Shown here one piece after another: positions 27,635 through 36,465 of a DNA stretch of 64,000 nt. Each line of letters starts with the position of its first letter. Within the stretch, counting starts at the first letter, position 1. The position numbers were made by a program, and so were the translations under genes. The stretch spans positions 248,001 to 312,000 of the forward strand of contig NZ_QYUO01000001.1 of the NCBI RefSeq assembly GCF_003591035.1, in the 5' to 3' direction. Below the pieces are notes generated by a model. It was not told where the DNA came from. It saw nothing but the letters and a program-made list of their open reading frames with translations, and did not search any database. This DNA is from Noviherbaspirillum saxi (GTDB taxonomy: Bacteria > Pseudomonadota > Gammaproteobacteria > Burkholderiales > Burkholderiaceae_D).

Positions 27635-28762
27635 TCAGGATGCCGGACGCAGGCGAATCAGCTGGCCCTTGCTGTGATCGGTCAGCAGATAAAGCAAGCC
27701 GTCCGGTCCTTCGCGCACATCGCGTATGCGCTGCTTCACATCCTGCAGCAGCTTTTCTTCCTTCACCACCTTGTCGCCCTGCAGTTCCAGCCGCGCCAGG
27801 TACTGGAACTTGAGCGCGCCGACAAACAGACTGCCTTGCCACGCCTTGCCATAGCGCTCGCTGCGCAGGAAAGCCATGCCCGAAGGCGCCATCGATGGAC
27901 TCCAGTAATACGCCGGCTGCTCCATCCCTTCCTTTTCGGTCAATCCATCGCCGATCTTTCCTCCGCCATAGTTCTCGCCCCAGGTAATCACCGGCCAGCC
28001 GTAGTTCTTGCCGGCTTCCAGACGGTTGACTTCGTCGCCGCCCTGCGCACCATGTTCGTTGATCCAGAGCCGGCCATCCGGCCCCAGCGCCGCACCCTGT
28101 GAATTGCGATGACCGTAGCTCCAGATTTCCGGCAGTGCGCCCTTCCTGCCGGCAAACGGATTGTCTTTCGGCGCCGAGCCATCCTTGTTGATGCGCACGA
28201 CCTTGCCATGATGGTTGTCCAGCGTCTGCGCATCCTTCATCCGCTTATAGCGGTCCCCCAGCGTCAGAAATAGCTTGCCATCCTTGGTTTCGACGATGCG
28301 GCAGCCGAAGTGCGCATTGCTGCTGACCTTTGGTTTTTGGGAAAACAGCACCTTCATTTGTTCGAGCCGTTTGCCATCGTCCGACAGCCGTGCCGATGCC
28401 AGCGCGGTCGAATTGCCGAAACCGGAAGACGCCGGTTCGGAATAGCAGAAATAAATGATGCGGTTGCGGGTAAACGCGCTGTCGGCCTGCACATCCAGCA
28501 AGCCGCCCTGGCCGCCGACATCGATCTTGGGCAAGCCTTCGATCGCCGCGCCCAGTTTGCCGTCAGCCTGTACCAGCCGCAGACGCCCCGGCCGCTCGGT
28601 AACGAGCATGCGGCCTTCATCAATGAATGCCAGTCCCCAGGGATGTTCCAGTCCGTCGGCCACGACTTCCGGCTTTACGCTGCTTGCGTGCACGCCGGAG
28701 ATGGCGGTCAGTAATCCGGTGGCCAATATGAACAGATGCCATGTCCCTGGATGGTGTCGCAT
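27635..28762 (-). CDS. PQQ-dependent soluble sugar dehydrogenase (YliI/Asd type)
   Basis: The product is 375 aa with a signal peptide ending near AISGVHA. It has the six-bladed propeller pattern of soluble aldose dehydrogenases: GLEHPWGLAFIDEGRMLVTER, GGQGGLLDVQ, NAHFGCRIV, SYGHRNSQGAALGPDGRLW, NEHGAQGGDEVNRLEAGKNY, and SPSMAPSGMAF. The His and Arg residues for PQQ and sugar binding appear kept. It acts in the periplasm and needs PQQ, but no pqq genes are in the window, so cofactor supply is elsewhere or external. Confidence 0.9.
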   Translation of the reverse strand: MRHHPGTWHLFILATGLLTAISGVHASSVKPEVVADGLEHPWGLAFIDEGRMLVTERPGRLRLVQADGKLGAAIEGLPKIDVGGQGGLLDVQADSAFTRNRIIYFCYSEPASSGFGNSTALASARLSDDGKRLEQMKVLFSQKPKVSSNAHFGCRIVETKDGKLFLTLGDRYKRMKDAQTLDNHHGKVVRINKDGSAPKDNPFAGRKGALPEIWSYGHRNSQGAALGPDGRLWINEHGAQGGDEVNRLEAGKNYGWPVITWGENYGGGKIGDGLTEKEGMEQPAYYWSPSMAPSGMAFLRSERYGKAWQGSLFVGALKFQYLARLELQGDKVVKEEKLLQDVKQRIRDVREGPDGLLYLLTDHSKGQLIRLRPAS

Positions 28763-28844
28763 TGTTTCCCCTGTAAAAGTACCCTGCGTGCGCAGGCTTG
28801 CATGGCCAGTTTACCTGCAGCTGTGTCGCCGCATCACTGCCGCA

Positions 28845-29138
28845 TCACTTCGATTTCTTGTTGCGCGATTCTTCGGCATTCTTGCGATCGATATCTGATG
28901 TTGCATCGTCCATCTTTGGATCGACATGCCGCGGCGGCGTCACCACGGCGCCGGGATCGGTTTTCGGCGGCACCACGACAATGCCGGAATTCGACGGCGC
29001 CTTCATGGATTTGTCCGGCGCAATGCTGATGCCGGGGTCGATCGGTGCAGGAAATGTCGGCTCGGTTTTGCCGGCCGATTGGGCCAGGCAAGCGGTACTG
29101 AGCAGGCCGCCCAGCAAGGCAAGCAGGAAGTTTTTCAT
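28845..29138 (-). CDS. Small exported hypothetical protein
   Basis: The product is 97 aa from the ATG at 29138 (MKNFLLALLGGLLSTACLAQ); the longer frame upstream lies inside the hemerythrin gene. The signal peptide ends near CLAQS. The mature part is short and Pro/Asp/Lys-rich (IDPGISIAPDKSMKAPSNSG, VVVPPKTDPGAVVTPPRHVD) and ends in a charged tail, suggesting a disordered periplasmic protein. I do not recognise a named family. It lies 43 bp after the hemerythrin gene and could be cotranscribed. Confidence 0.7.
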   Translation of the reverse strand: MKNFLLALLGGLLSTACLAQSAGKTEPTFPAPIDPGISIAPDKSMKAPSNSGIVVVPPKTDPGAVVTPPRHVDPKMDDATSDIDRKNAEESRNKKSK

Positions 29139-29181
29139 TGATGACGATCTCCTTGCGAACGCCTGAGCCCAGCGGCCTTTC

Positions 29182-29718
29182 TCAGATCCGGTGACCGGGC
29201 CGCGTCGGCGTGGTTGGTGCATTTAAGGAGGCGGCCTCGGCAGTCTCGTCAGCCACGCCTTCGCGCGGCTCCCCCTGTTCGGTCAGGTCGTCCTGCAGCG
29301 TGAGCATTTCCATACCGAGCTTCTCGCGCTGTCCGGCATCGATCATTTTGACCACGGCCGGAAACAGATTCTCTTCCTCTTCCTGATGATGGTGCTCGGT
29401 CTGCTCCTTGAGCACCTTGAATTTGGCTTCGAATCCCTTGTCGGCCGCATCCATTTCCAGCAGGTCGGCCAGCAGTCGCTTCAGCGACAGATGTTCTTCC
29501 AACGATTCGAGCAAGTCATCTTCGGTGCGCGCCCGGTTGACGGCCGGATAGAAAATTTCCTCTTCCGATTTGATGTGTACGGTTAACTTGTCGGCTGCGC
29601 GCGCGAACAGCGCATCACGACCGTTCTCATCGCTGTCCGCAACCTGTTGCAGCAAATCTTCCATTTCCCTGTGTTGTGCAGTCAAAATGTGTACTGCGTC
29701 GGTGTCCTGTCCAATCAT
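29182..29718 (-). CDS. Hemerythrin HHE domain protein
   Basis: The product is 178 aa from the ATG at 29718, preceded by GGGAG; a TTG five codons upstream is less likely. The HHE cation-binding pattern is visible: HILTAQHREMEDLLQQ, HIKSEEEIFYPAV, EEHLSLKRLLADL, and EHHHQEEEENLFPAV, giving the His/Glu ligands for a di-iron site. The C-terminal 40 residues are low-complexity. Such proteins bind oxygen or respond to iron, oxygen or nitric oxide stress; the precise role is open. Confidence 0.9.
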   Translation of the reverse strand: MIGQDTDAVHILTAQHREMEDLLQQVADSDENGRDALFARAADKLTVHIKSEEEIFYPAVNRARTEDDLLESLEEHLSLKRLLADLLEMDAADKGFEAKFKVLKEQTEHHHQEEEENLFPAVVKMIDAGQREKLGMEMLTLQDDLTEQGEPREGVADETAEAASLNAPTTPTRPGHRI

Positions 29719-29883
29719 GTGCCTTGCTCCCAAAAATGTTTATCCGACAAGCTTAGAGAAAGCCGCGCGGCACAGGTTCAGGCTGCGCAAAGGTAAAGCG
29801 TGATCAGACGCAAAAGCATGCAGCACAACGGAAAGATCTTGCCACGCTTAAAATACGCGCTTGCCAACGAAGAAGGAAGCCGC

Positions 29884-30783
29884 ATGACTGAACGCAAACC
29901 GCTCGATGCATTCGCCATCATGGTGATGCTGATACTGTGCGTGCTGTGGGGCATGCAGCAAGTCGCCGTCAAGCTGGCTGCACCACACATGGGCCCGGTG
30001 ATGCAGATTGGATTGCGTTCCCTGGTCGCGGCGCTGCTGGTGGCTGCGCTGATCGTTGTGCGGCGCGACAGGTTTTCATTCAGAGATCGTACCTTGTTGC
30101 CAGGAATTGGCTCCGGCATGCTGTTTGCCATCGAGTTTCTGTGTATCGCGCTTGGTCTGCAATACACCACCGCTTCGCATATGTCGGTGTTCCTCTACAC
30201 CGCGCCGGTATTTACTGTACTCGGGCTGCACTGGTCGATTGCCGGTGAAAGACTGAAACCCCTGCAATGGGCCGGCGTGCTTGCTGCGTTCGCGGGTATC
30301 GCGGTGGCATTTTCCAATGGATTTACCGAACAGGGCCATGACTGGTGGCACATGTTGATTGGCGATGCGCTGGGCGTGCTCGGCGGTTTTTTTTGGGCGG
30401 CGACCACCGTGCTGATCAGGCGCTCCGCCTTGTCGGAAGCGCCGCCGGCCACCACGCTGTTGTATCAGCTCGGAACCTGCGGCGTCATCCTGGTGGCGCT
30501 TGCGGCCCTGCTCGGACAGGGACAAGACATCAGCATGACGGGCATGGTCTGGGGCAGCCTGTTCTTTCAGGCCGTGATCGTCGCCTTCCTGAGTTACCTG
30601 ATGTGGCTCTGGTTGCTACGCAAATATCTGGCGTCGCGCCTGTCGGTATTTTCTTTTCTCACTCCGCTGTTCGGGGTCGGGTTCGGCGTGCTGTTATTGC
30701 AGGATCCGCTCGATCCGCGTTTCGTTGCAGGGGCGGTACTGGTGATGCTGGGCGTCGTGATGGTGAATATGCGCGGCAGGTAG
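29884..30783 (+). CDS. EamA-family (DMT superfamily) transporter
   Basis: The product is 299 aa from the ATG at 29884, with AAGGAAGCCGC as ribosome site; the frame upstream is open but unlikely to be used. Ten hydrophobic segments form two EamA repeats, the first with ILCVLWGMQQVAVKLAAPHM, the second with LLGQGQDISMTGMVWGSLFF. These carriers export amino acids or other small metabolites across the inner membrane; the cargo is not predictable. It appears monocistronic. Confidence 0.9.
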   Translation: MTERKPLDAFAIMVMLILCVLWGMQQVAVKLAAPHMGPVMQIGLRSLVAALLVAALIVVRRDRFSFRDRTLLPGIGSGMLFAIEFLCIALGLQYTTASHMSVFLYTAPVFTVLGLHWSIAGERLKPLQWAGVLAAFAGIAVAFSNGFTEQGHDWWHMLIGDALGVLGGFFWAATTVLIRRSALSEAPPATTLLYQLGTCGVILVALAALLGQGQDISMTGMVWGSLFFQAVIVAFLSYLMWLWLLRKYLASRLSVFSFLTPLFGVGFGVLLLQDPLDPRFVAGAVLVMLGVVMVNMRGR

Positions 30784-30886
30784 AGCGGGGCTATCGGGCG
30801 GTTGAAATTTCCTATGGCACTTTTGCCGCGCGACGCGACCTAAGCTCCTGGCGCGCCGTTGCGCGTAATCAGATTGGAGTCATGTC

Positions 30887-31216
30887 ATGTTGCTACGTTT
30901 GGGACGCCTCTTTCGCACCGTCGGACGCGAAATCATTGTGTTGTGGTACGCCTGCCGTGATCCGGCTACGCCAATAGCGCTGAAGCTGGCCGCCCTGATG
31001 CTTGGCCTATATGTATTCAGTCCCGTGGATGTCGTTCCGGATTGGCTTGCATTCCTTGGCTGGGCTGACGATGTGACCTTGCTCGCACTCGGGATTCCTG
31101 CATTGTTGCGCTTCGTTCCCGGTCACGCGTTGCAGCACGCGAATGTTTCCGCCGACATACTGTTGTCGCGCGTACGCCCGATACGTTCCAGCCGTGCCGG
31201 CAAAAATCGGCATTAA
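30887..31216 (+). CDS. DUF1232 (YkvA-type) small membrane protein
   Basis: The product is 109 aa. The core LAALMLGLYVFSPVDVVPDW and ADDVTLLALGIPALLRF is the DUF1232 signature (SPxDxxPD followed by a second hydrophobic helix). The family is widespread and of unknown function. It follows the EamA gene by 103 bp. A strong terminator lies just downstream, at 31232-31268. Confidence 0.88.
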   Translation: MLLRLGRLFRTVGREIIVLWYACRDPATPIALKLAALMLGLYVFSPVDVVPDWLAFLGWADDVTLLALGIPALLRFVPGHALQHANVSADILLSRVRPIRSSRAGKNRH

Positions 31217-31231
31217 GCGTAACCAGTAATA

Positions 31232-31268
31232 AAAACGGCGCACAAAGCCAAGCTTTGGGCGCCGTTTT
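31232..31268. terminator. Bidirectional terminator
   Basis: The arms AAAACGGCGC and GCGCCGTTTT flank an inner AAAGCCAAGCTTT-like stem. The A and T runs on both sides let it serve both the DUF1232 gene and the convergent PF10118 gene. Confidence 0.85.
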
Positions 31269-31294
31269 CTTTTGTTGCGGCTTTTTCCGTTACT

Positions 31295-32113
31295 TCAAAC
31301 GCCAACCGGCTTATATGCATTGGCGTTGTCAGCCAGCCAGCGGCTGGACAGCTCGCTTTCCTGCTGGCTCGGGTGGAAGTCGCGACGCAGGTATTCGCGC
31401 CACGGCCGATAACTTTGCCGCACCAATCCTCGCTTGCCAAACAGATAATTCGCGGCACTCTTCCAGGTACTCCATTTCCACAATGTGCCGTCGCGCTGCA
31501 GGTTGTTGATGGTCTGCCGCAGTGTATCGCCGAGGAAAATCAAGGTGACACGGCGGAACCAGGTAATGCGCCACGCGTGGGTACCGCCCAGCCCCTGGTA
31601 CAGATCAAATGCGGTGCTCTTGTGCTCGGACTCTTCCGCGCTATGCCATAACCACATCGTTTTCAGCCGGGCTTCGCTGCCATCGAGCCAGTCATGATTT
31701 TCCAGCATCCATTCCGCGAATATCGCCGTGAAGTGTTCATTGGCTGCGGTGATCGCCAGCCAGTGACGTGGGTCGACGCCATCCAGCAGTTTCAGACGCT
31801 TCTGCGCGCGCGGCGCCCAGTCGTTGACCAGGCCCTGTTTTTCGAGATGTGCATTGAATAGTGCATGGATGCGGCGGTGCGTCGCTTCCTGGCCGACGAA
31901 CCCGTGCACCTCGGCCTTGAATTTTTCCTGCTGTTCCGGCGGCAATGCCTTGAATCCGTTACGTACGGAATCGATGAAGAATTGCTCGCCGACCGGAAAG
32001 CTCATCGACAAGGCATTGAACAGCGCCGATCGGAATGCATCGCCACCGCACCAATGGCGGTCGAACGGCGTTTCCAGATCAATCAACAGACGGCGGACTA
32101 CGAGGTCGGTCAT
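31295..32113 (-). CDS. Predicted metal-dependent hydrolase (PF10118)
   Basis: The product is 272 aa from the ATG at 32113; earlier in-frame codons lie in the operator region. Helix-rich, with Glu/His pairs that look like a ferritin-like di-metal site: GQEATHRRIH, AANEHFTAIF and HSAEESEHKSTAF. PF10118 is labelled a predicted metal-dependent hydrolase, though the helical E...ExxH pattern also suits a di-iron oxygenase. It faces a TetR gene, and two operators lie between them, so it is almost certainly that regulator's target. Confidence 0.85.
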   Translation of the reverse strand: MTDLVVRRLLIDLETPFDRHWCGGDAFRSALFNALSMSFPVGEQFFIDSVRNGFKALPPEQQEKFKAEVHGFVGQEATHRRIHALFNAHLEKQGLVNDWAPRAQKRLKLLDGVDPRHWLAITAANEHFTAIFAEWMLENHDWLDGSEARLKTMWLWHSAEESEHKSTAFDLYQGLGGTHAWRITWFRRVTLIFLGDTLRQTINNLQRDGTLWKWSTWKSAANYLFGKRGLVRQSYRPWREYLRRDFHPSQQESELSSRWLADNANAYKPVGV

Positions 32114-32145
32114 CGCGGCACTCCAACGAGGGTAGTTGAGTCGGT

Positions 32146-32163
32146 TGGTACTGGTCAGTACCA
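32146..32163. promoter_or_regulatory. TetR operator 1
   Basis: TGGTACTGGTCAGTACCA is an exact palindrome with 8-bp arms around GT. It is one of two matching sites between the divergent hydrolase and TetR genes. Confidence 0.8.
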
Positions 32164-32187
32164 TTAGCCTATGTTGGAGGTGGAATG

Positions 32188-32205
32188 TGGTACTGTCAAG
32201 TACCA
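32188..32205. promoter_or_regulatory. TetR operator 2
   Basis: TGGTACTGTCAAGTACCA repeats operator 1 with one arm mismatch. The two centres are 42 bp apart, close to four helical turns, so bound dimers would lie on the same face of the DNA. Confidence 0.78.
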
Positions 32206-32232
32206 ATCTGAAAAAACCGAAGAAAACCAGAT

Positions 32233-32838
32233 ATGACGCAAGTACTGAAAGCGCCTGATATGACTGTTGCACATCGTCACCGCCTGCTGGAGGGTATGGC
32301 GCAAGCGGTGGCTGCAAAGGGATATGCAGACACCACCATTGCCGATATCGTCCGCGAGGCAGCGGTGTCGCGCCGCACGTTTTATGAATATTTCAATACC
32401 AAGGCAGACTGCCTGATCGCCCTGTATACCGCCGCCAGCCATAATGCGCTCGATGTGTTGCGCAATGCGATCGATCCGGCGCGTCCTTGGCAAGTGCAGA
32501 TCGAGAGCGCGATCCACGCCTACTTCGGCTGCCTTGCGCAAAACCCGGTCCTGATGCGCACCCTGTTCATCGAAATTCTCGGCCTGGGCTCACCCGGTCT
32601 GGCCGCCCGGCGCCAGGTCAATGCTGAAATCGCCGACTTCATGCTCAAGGTCATCAACTCGGACACAGGGGGACACAAACGCGCGTCGCCATTGACGGCC
32701 GACATGGCCATTGCCGTCGTCGGTGGAATCAATGAACTTGTACTGCAGGCGATTGAACAAGAGCGTGTAACCGAGCTTGCGCAAATGGCCGATCCCGCGA
32801 TTCGCCTGATCCGCGCCGTCACGCGCGAAGCCGATTGA
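32233..32838 (+). CDS. TetR/AcrR-family repressor
   Basis: The product is 201 aa. The N-terminal helix-turn-helix (AVAAKGYADTTIADIVREAA, then VSRRTFYEYFNTKADCLIAL) is canonical; the remaining residues form the ligand-binding helical domain. It is divergent from the PF10118 gene and separated by two near-identical palindromes, so autoregulation and control of that gene are likely. The inducer is unknown. Confidence 0.93.
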   Translation: MTQVLKAPDMTVAHRHRLLEGMAQAVAAKGYADTTIADIVREAAVSRRTFYEYFNTKADCLIALYTAASHNALDVLRNAIDPARPWQVQIESAIHAYFGCLAQNPVLMRTLFIEILGLGSPGLAARRQVNAEIADFMLKVINSDTGGHKRASPLTADMAIAVVGGINELVLQAIEQERVTELAQMADPAIRLIRAVTREAD

Positions 32839-32999
32839 GAGACGCTGGAACTTTGCGGCGGCAACGGGTTTCTTAGTAAGCAAGGGCGGTTGCGGCGTCA
32901 GGCTGACAGCATCGCACTCTTCCGATGACGCGTGTGCACTCCGGGTATCGGAAAGCGCTCCTTTGCGCGCTCTTCTACCGATGCCTATCAAACCAAACA

Positions 33000-35732
33000 A
33001 TGACCTCATTTGCATCCGGCCGCTCCGATTCACCGTTATCCGCAGACGACGTGGGCAAAACCGGATTTCTGCGCAGGCATTTGCTGGTGCTGATCGCCTG
33101 GCCCCTGGCATCCCTGTTCCTGGCCTGCGCGCTATGGGCGGTCACACTGCGGGCGTTGAACAACGAACGCGATCTGGCGCGCGACCAGGCATTTACCACT
33201 GCATCCGGACTGGCGGGAGCATATGCTGCGCAGTTGCGCCATTCGCTGCAGCAGATCGACCAGATGCTGCTGAGTCTCAAATACGATTGGGAAGAACCGC
33301 AGATCGACTTGAACCTGGAGCGGCAGCGCAGGAAAGGTTTGTATCCCGACAGTTCACAGCTGTACGCCAGCATCATCAACAGTTCCGGCGAACTCGTTAC
33401 CACAACTGTTTCAAAGGCAAGCCAGGAGTGGCAAGGCGACCAGGATTACTTCAAGCGTCATCGAGCCGGGATGGAGAAAGGTTTGCTGATCAGCGCTCCT
33501 GAAACAGGTGCGACGCAGACCAGGCCGTTGATCCGGTTTTCACGCCGCTTGCAGCAAGCGAACGGTGCGTTCGACGGTGTAGCGATTGTTACCGTCGATC
33601 CGGCTTATCTGGTGACCTTCTATGACGAATCCCGGCTCGGCAGGGACGACTTTGTATCGGTGCGTCGCAATGACGGCCCTTTGCTCGCAGCCAAGGTCGG
33701 GCAGGATGAAGACGCGGTCCGCATCTTTTATCGCAACGATCCGATCTTCCCTTCCCCATCCGGCATCCTTGTGGAGCCGCAGGAAAAATTCCAGGATGGA
33801 CAACCTCGCATCGTGGCTTGGAAAAAGCTCGACGACTTCCCGCTGGTCGCCCTGGCTGCCGTTTCCGAGCACCAGGCTTATGCCGGTTATCGCAGCGTGG
33901 AGCGGCGTTATATTGGCGCGGTAACCGTGGCCAGTCTGTTCCTGCTGCTGTGTGCCGCAATCGGCATGTTCTTTTCGACGCGGCTTGCTTGGCGGCGCCA
34001 GCAAGCGGAAGAAATCAAGCAAACTTACCGGCTCGCAGTCGACGCCGCGCGTGAAGGCTTTTACATGCTGCGGCCTATTCTGGATTCGAAAGGCTTGGCA
34101 ATCGATTTCCAGATTGAAGACTGCAATGAACGCGGCGCCGCCATGCTCGGTTACCGGCGGGCCGACATCATCGGTACGCCATTGTCCTCGATCTATGACG
34201 AAGATTTTCTTTCGATTGCATTGATCGAGTTGCGGCGCGGGCTCGAGCTGGGTTTCTATGAAGCCGATCTGCGCGTCGACGCGCGCAGCAGAATTCACGC
34301 CGGATGGGTCAATCAGCGACTGGTCAGGTCCGGCCCTGGATTGGCGCTTACCATGCGCGATATTTCGGACGCAAAGGCACATGAAGAGGAATTGTCGACG
34401 CTGGCCAATATCGATGCGCTGACTTCCCTGCCCAACCGCCACTGGTTGACGCGCTTCCTGCCGCGCGCGCTTGAACTATCGGCCGATGCTGGTCAGGGCC
34501 TCGCGATCCTGTTCGTCGATCTCGATAATTTCAAGAACATCAACGACACGCTCGGCCATGCGGCCGGAGACGAATTGCTGCAGGCTGCCTCGATACGTCT
34601 GAAATCGCTGGTGCGCGCGAGCGATCATGTAGTGCGCCTGGGTGGCGACGAATTCACCATCGTGCTCGAACAGGTGCACAAGCTGGAAGATGTCACCCGG
34701 GTGGCGCGGCAAATCGTCAAGTCGCTGGGCGAACCGTTCACCATCGCACAGTCCAGTGGCCATCATGTACAAGCTTCTATCGGCATCAGCGTGTTTCCGC
34801 AGGATGGCAGCGATGGCGAGACCCTGCTCAAGCATGCGGATATCGCGATGTATGCCGCCAAAGCCGCCGGCAAGGGACGCTATCATTTTTACCAGTCGCA
34901 TCTGTCGGACAGCCTGGTGTTGCGCATCAACCGTGAGCAGGCATTGCGGCTGGCTATTGAGCGCGATGAATTCGTACTGCACTACCAGCCGCGCGTCGAT
35001 ACCGCTACCGGCAGACTGAGCAGCATGGAAGCGCTGGTGCGCTGGATGCATCCCGAACGCGGCCTGGTGCCGCCGCTCGAATTCATTCCGATCGCGGAAG
35101 ACACCGGGCTGATCCTGACCCTCGGCCGGCTCGTCATCGAAAAATCCTGCGCCCAGCTCGCGCAATGGAAAGCGCAAGGATTGCCAGTGGTGCCGGTGTC
35201 GATCAATGTCTCGGCCCTGCAATTCAATGAAGGCAATGTGCGTGAAATTCTCGCGGCCTGCATGGATGAGCATGGCATCGACCCTTCGCTGATCGGTGTC
35301 GAACTGACTGAATCCTGCATGGCAGGCGACGATGAAAAGGTTTCCGGCGAACTGGATGGCTTGCGTTCGCTCGGCGTCAAGTTGCTGGTCGATGATTTCG
35401 GCACCGGTTATTCATCGTTGTCGCAATTGCAGCGCCTGAACGTGGACGTCTTGAAAGTCGACCGCGCATTCACCGTCACGCTCGACCATGGCGAAGAAGG
35501 CAAGGCCTTGTTCAAGGCGATTGTATCCATGGCCGATGCACTCGATATCTGCATCGTCGCCGAAGGCGTGGAAACCGCCGAACAACTCAGCGTATTGCAG
35601 GCGCTGGATTGCGATGAAGTGCAGGGGCATTTCGTATCGAAACCGGTGCCTGAGGGCGAAATGGCGGCGCTCATGCTCAAGCGATTCCTGTTTCCGCCGG
35701 CTGCAAGGCAACCTGCCGCCATGCCGATTTAA
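33000..35732 (+). CDS. Membrane GGDEF-EAL cyclic-di-GMP enzyme with periplasmic sensor
   Basis: The product is 910 aa from the ATG at 33000; an in-frame ATG at 32925 is possible and neither has a clear ribosome site. Order: membrane helix (about residues 30-52), periplasmic Cache-like sensor, second helix near residues 303-325 (YIGAVTVASLFLLLCAAIGM), PAS domain, GGDEF (RLGGDEF near 546, with an inhibitory-site RASD five residues before), and EAL (MEALVRWMHP near 676). The EAL catalytic blocks ELTES, DDFGTGYSS and AEGVET are intact, so both synthesis and breakdown are possible. It is one of three such enzymes within 12.5 kb. Confidence 0.93.
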   Translation: MTSFASGRSDSPLSADDVGKTGFLRRHLLVLIAWPLASLFLACALWAVTLRALNNERDLARDQAFTTASGLAGAYAAQLRHSLQQIDQMLLSLKYDWEEPQIDLNLERQRRKGLYPDSSQLYASIINSSGELVTTTVSKASQEWQGDQDYFKRHRAGMEKGLLISAPETGATQTRPLIRFSRRLQQANGAFDGVAIVTVDPAYLVTFYDESRLGRDDFVSVRRNDGPLLAAKVGQDEDAVRIFYRNDPIFPSPSGILVEPQEKFQDGQPRIVAWKKLDDFPLVALAAVSEHQAYAGYRSVERRYIGAVTVASLFLLLCAAIGMFFSTRLAWRRQQAEEIKQTYRLAVDAAREGFYMLRPILDSKGLAIDFQIEDCNERGAAMLGYRRADIIGTPLSSIYDEDFLSIALIELRRGLELGFYEADLRVDARSRIHAGWVNQRLVRSGPGLALTMRDISDAKAHEEELSTLANIDALTSLPNRHWLTRFLPRALELSADAGQGLAILFVDLDNFKNINDTLGHAAGDELLQAASIRLKSLVRASDHVVRLGGDEFTIVLEQVHKLEDVTRVARQIVKSLGEPFTIAQSSGHHVQASIGISVFPQDGSDGETLLKHADIAMYAAKAAGKGRYHFYQSHLSDSLVLRINREQALRLAIERDEFVLHYQPRVDTATGRLSSMEALVRWMHPERGLVPPLEFIPIAEDTGLILTLGRLVIEKSCAQLAQWKAQGLPVVPVSINVSALQFNEGNVREILAACMDEHGIDPSLIGVELTESCMAGDDEKVSGELDGLRSLGVKLLVDDFGTGYSSLSQLQRLNVDVLKVDRAFTVTLDHGEEGKALFKAIVSMADALDICIVAEGVETAEQLSVLQALDCDEVQGHFVSKPVPEGEMAALMLKRFLFPPAARQPAAMPI

Positions 35733-35783
35733 TCTGCTTGCACACTCGTGAAAACCGGCGTTTGGCCGTACCATGGGCACGCC

Positions 35784-36191
35784 ATGGAAAATCGTCGAAA
35801 CAATCAACGCGCGCCGCATAAGGCTACTACTCGCGGTAGCGGTGCTGCCTGGCTATGCGTTGCGGCCATCGCCGGCCTGCTTGCGGCGGCAGTGTATGCG
35901 GCGATTCTGTCGCCGGTGGTCGCAGCGGCGTATGCCGTGTTCAGCTTGAGTGCATTCGTCGCTTATATAATCGACAAGTCCGCTGCACGAAACGGGAACT
36001 GGCGCACGCCTGAAAAGACTTTGCACCTGTTGGCACTGATCGGTGGCTGGCCCGGAGCGCTGCTGGCGCAATCCCTGCTGCGGCACAAGTCCAGCAAGCG
36101 GTCTTTCCTCATGGTGTTCTGGCTGACCGTCATGCTCAACTGCACTGCACTAGGCTGGCTACTGTACTCGGGCTCCCGCGCGCCCGCATGA
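35784..36191 (+). CDS. DUF1294 membrane protein
   Basis: The product is 135 aa from the ATG at 35784; a GTG at 35748 in frame is an alternative. After a basic N-terminus there are two hydrophobic helices, then the DUF1294 core YIIDKSAARNGNWRTPEKTL and HLLALIGGWPGALLAQSLLR with RHKSSKRSF, and a final helix. Many relatives carry an N-terminal cold-shock domain, which is absent here. The family has no firm function. Confidence 0.85.
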   Translation: MENRRNNQRAPHKATTRGSGAAWLCVAAIAGLLAAAVYAAILSPVVAAAYAVFSLSAFVAYIIDKSAARNGNWRTPEKTLHLLALIGGWPGALLAQSLLRHKSSKRSFLMVFWLTVMLNCTALGWLLYSGSRAPA

Positions 36192-36370
36192 ATCAGGTCT
36201 TACCGATACCCAAAGTCTTTTTCATCGCCGCTGCAGGCTTTATCGGGTCGTGAAGATATCGCGCCATGGATCACTCTTTCCGCAAGTTGATTGAGCAATC
36301 GAATTATTGTCTGTTTGATATGTTATTACTTCGTATTTTGCGAAACAAGTTTCTTCATTTATTCGCTTTT

Positions 36371-36376
36371 TATAAT
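36371..36376 (+). promoter_or_regulatory. Possible -10 element upstream of the Tim44-like gene
   Basis: A consensus TATAAT lies 90 bp before the start codon, in the AT-rich part of a 274-bp intergenic region (36192-36465) that otherwise shows no gene. No good -35 hexamer stands at 16-18 bp upstream, so confidence is modest. Confidence 0.4.
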
Positions 36377-36465
36377 GCGCGCGTAAGCGTACGATGGCAA
36401 CGTTGCGAATGGATTGACGCATAGCGCCGGACGTTTGCACGAACACATTACATTTCGGAGGAAAC

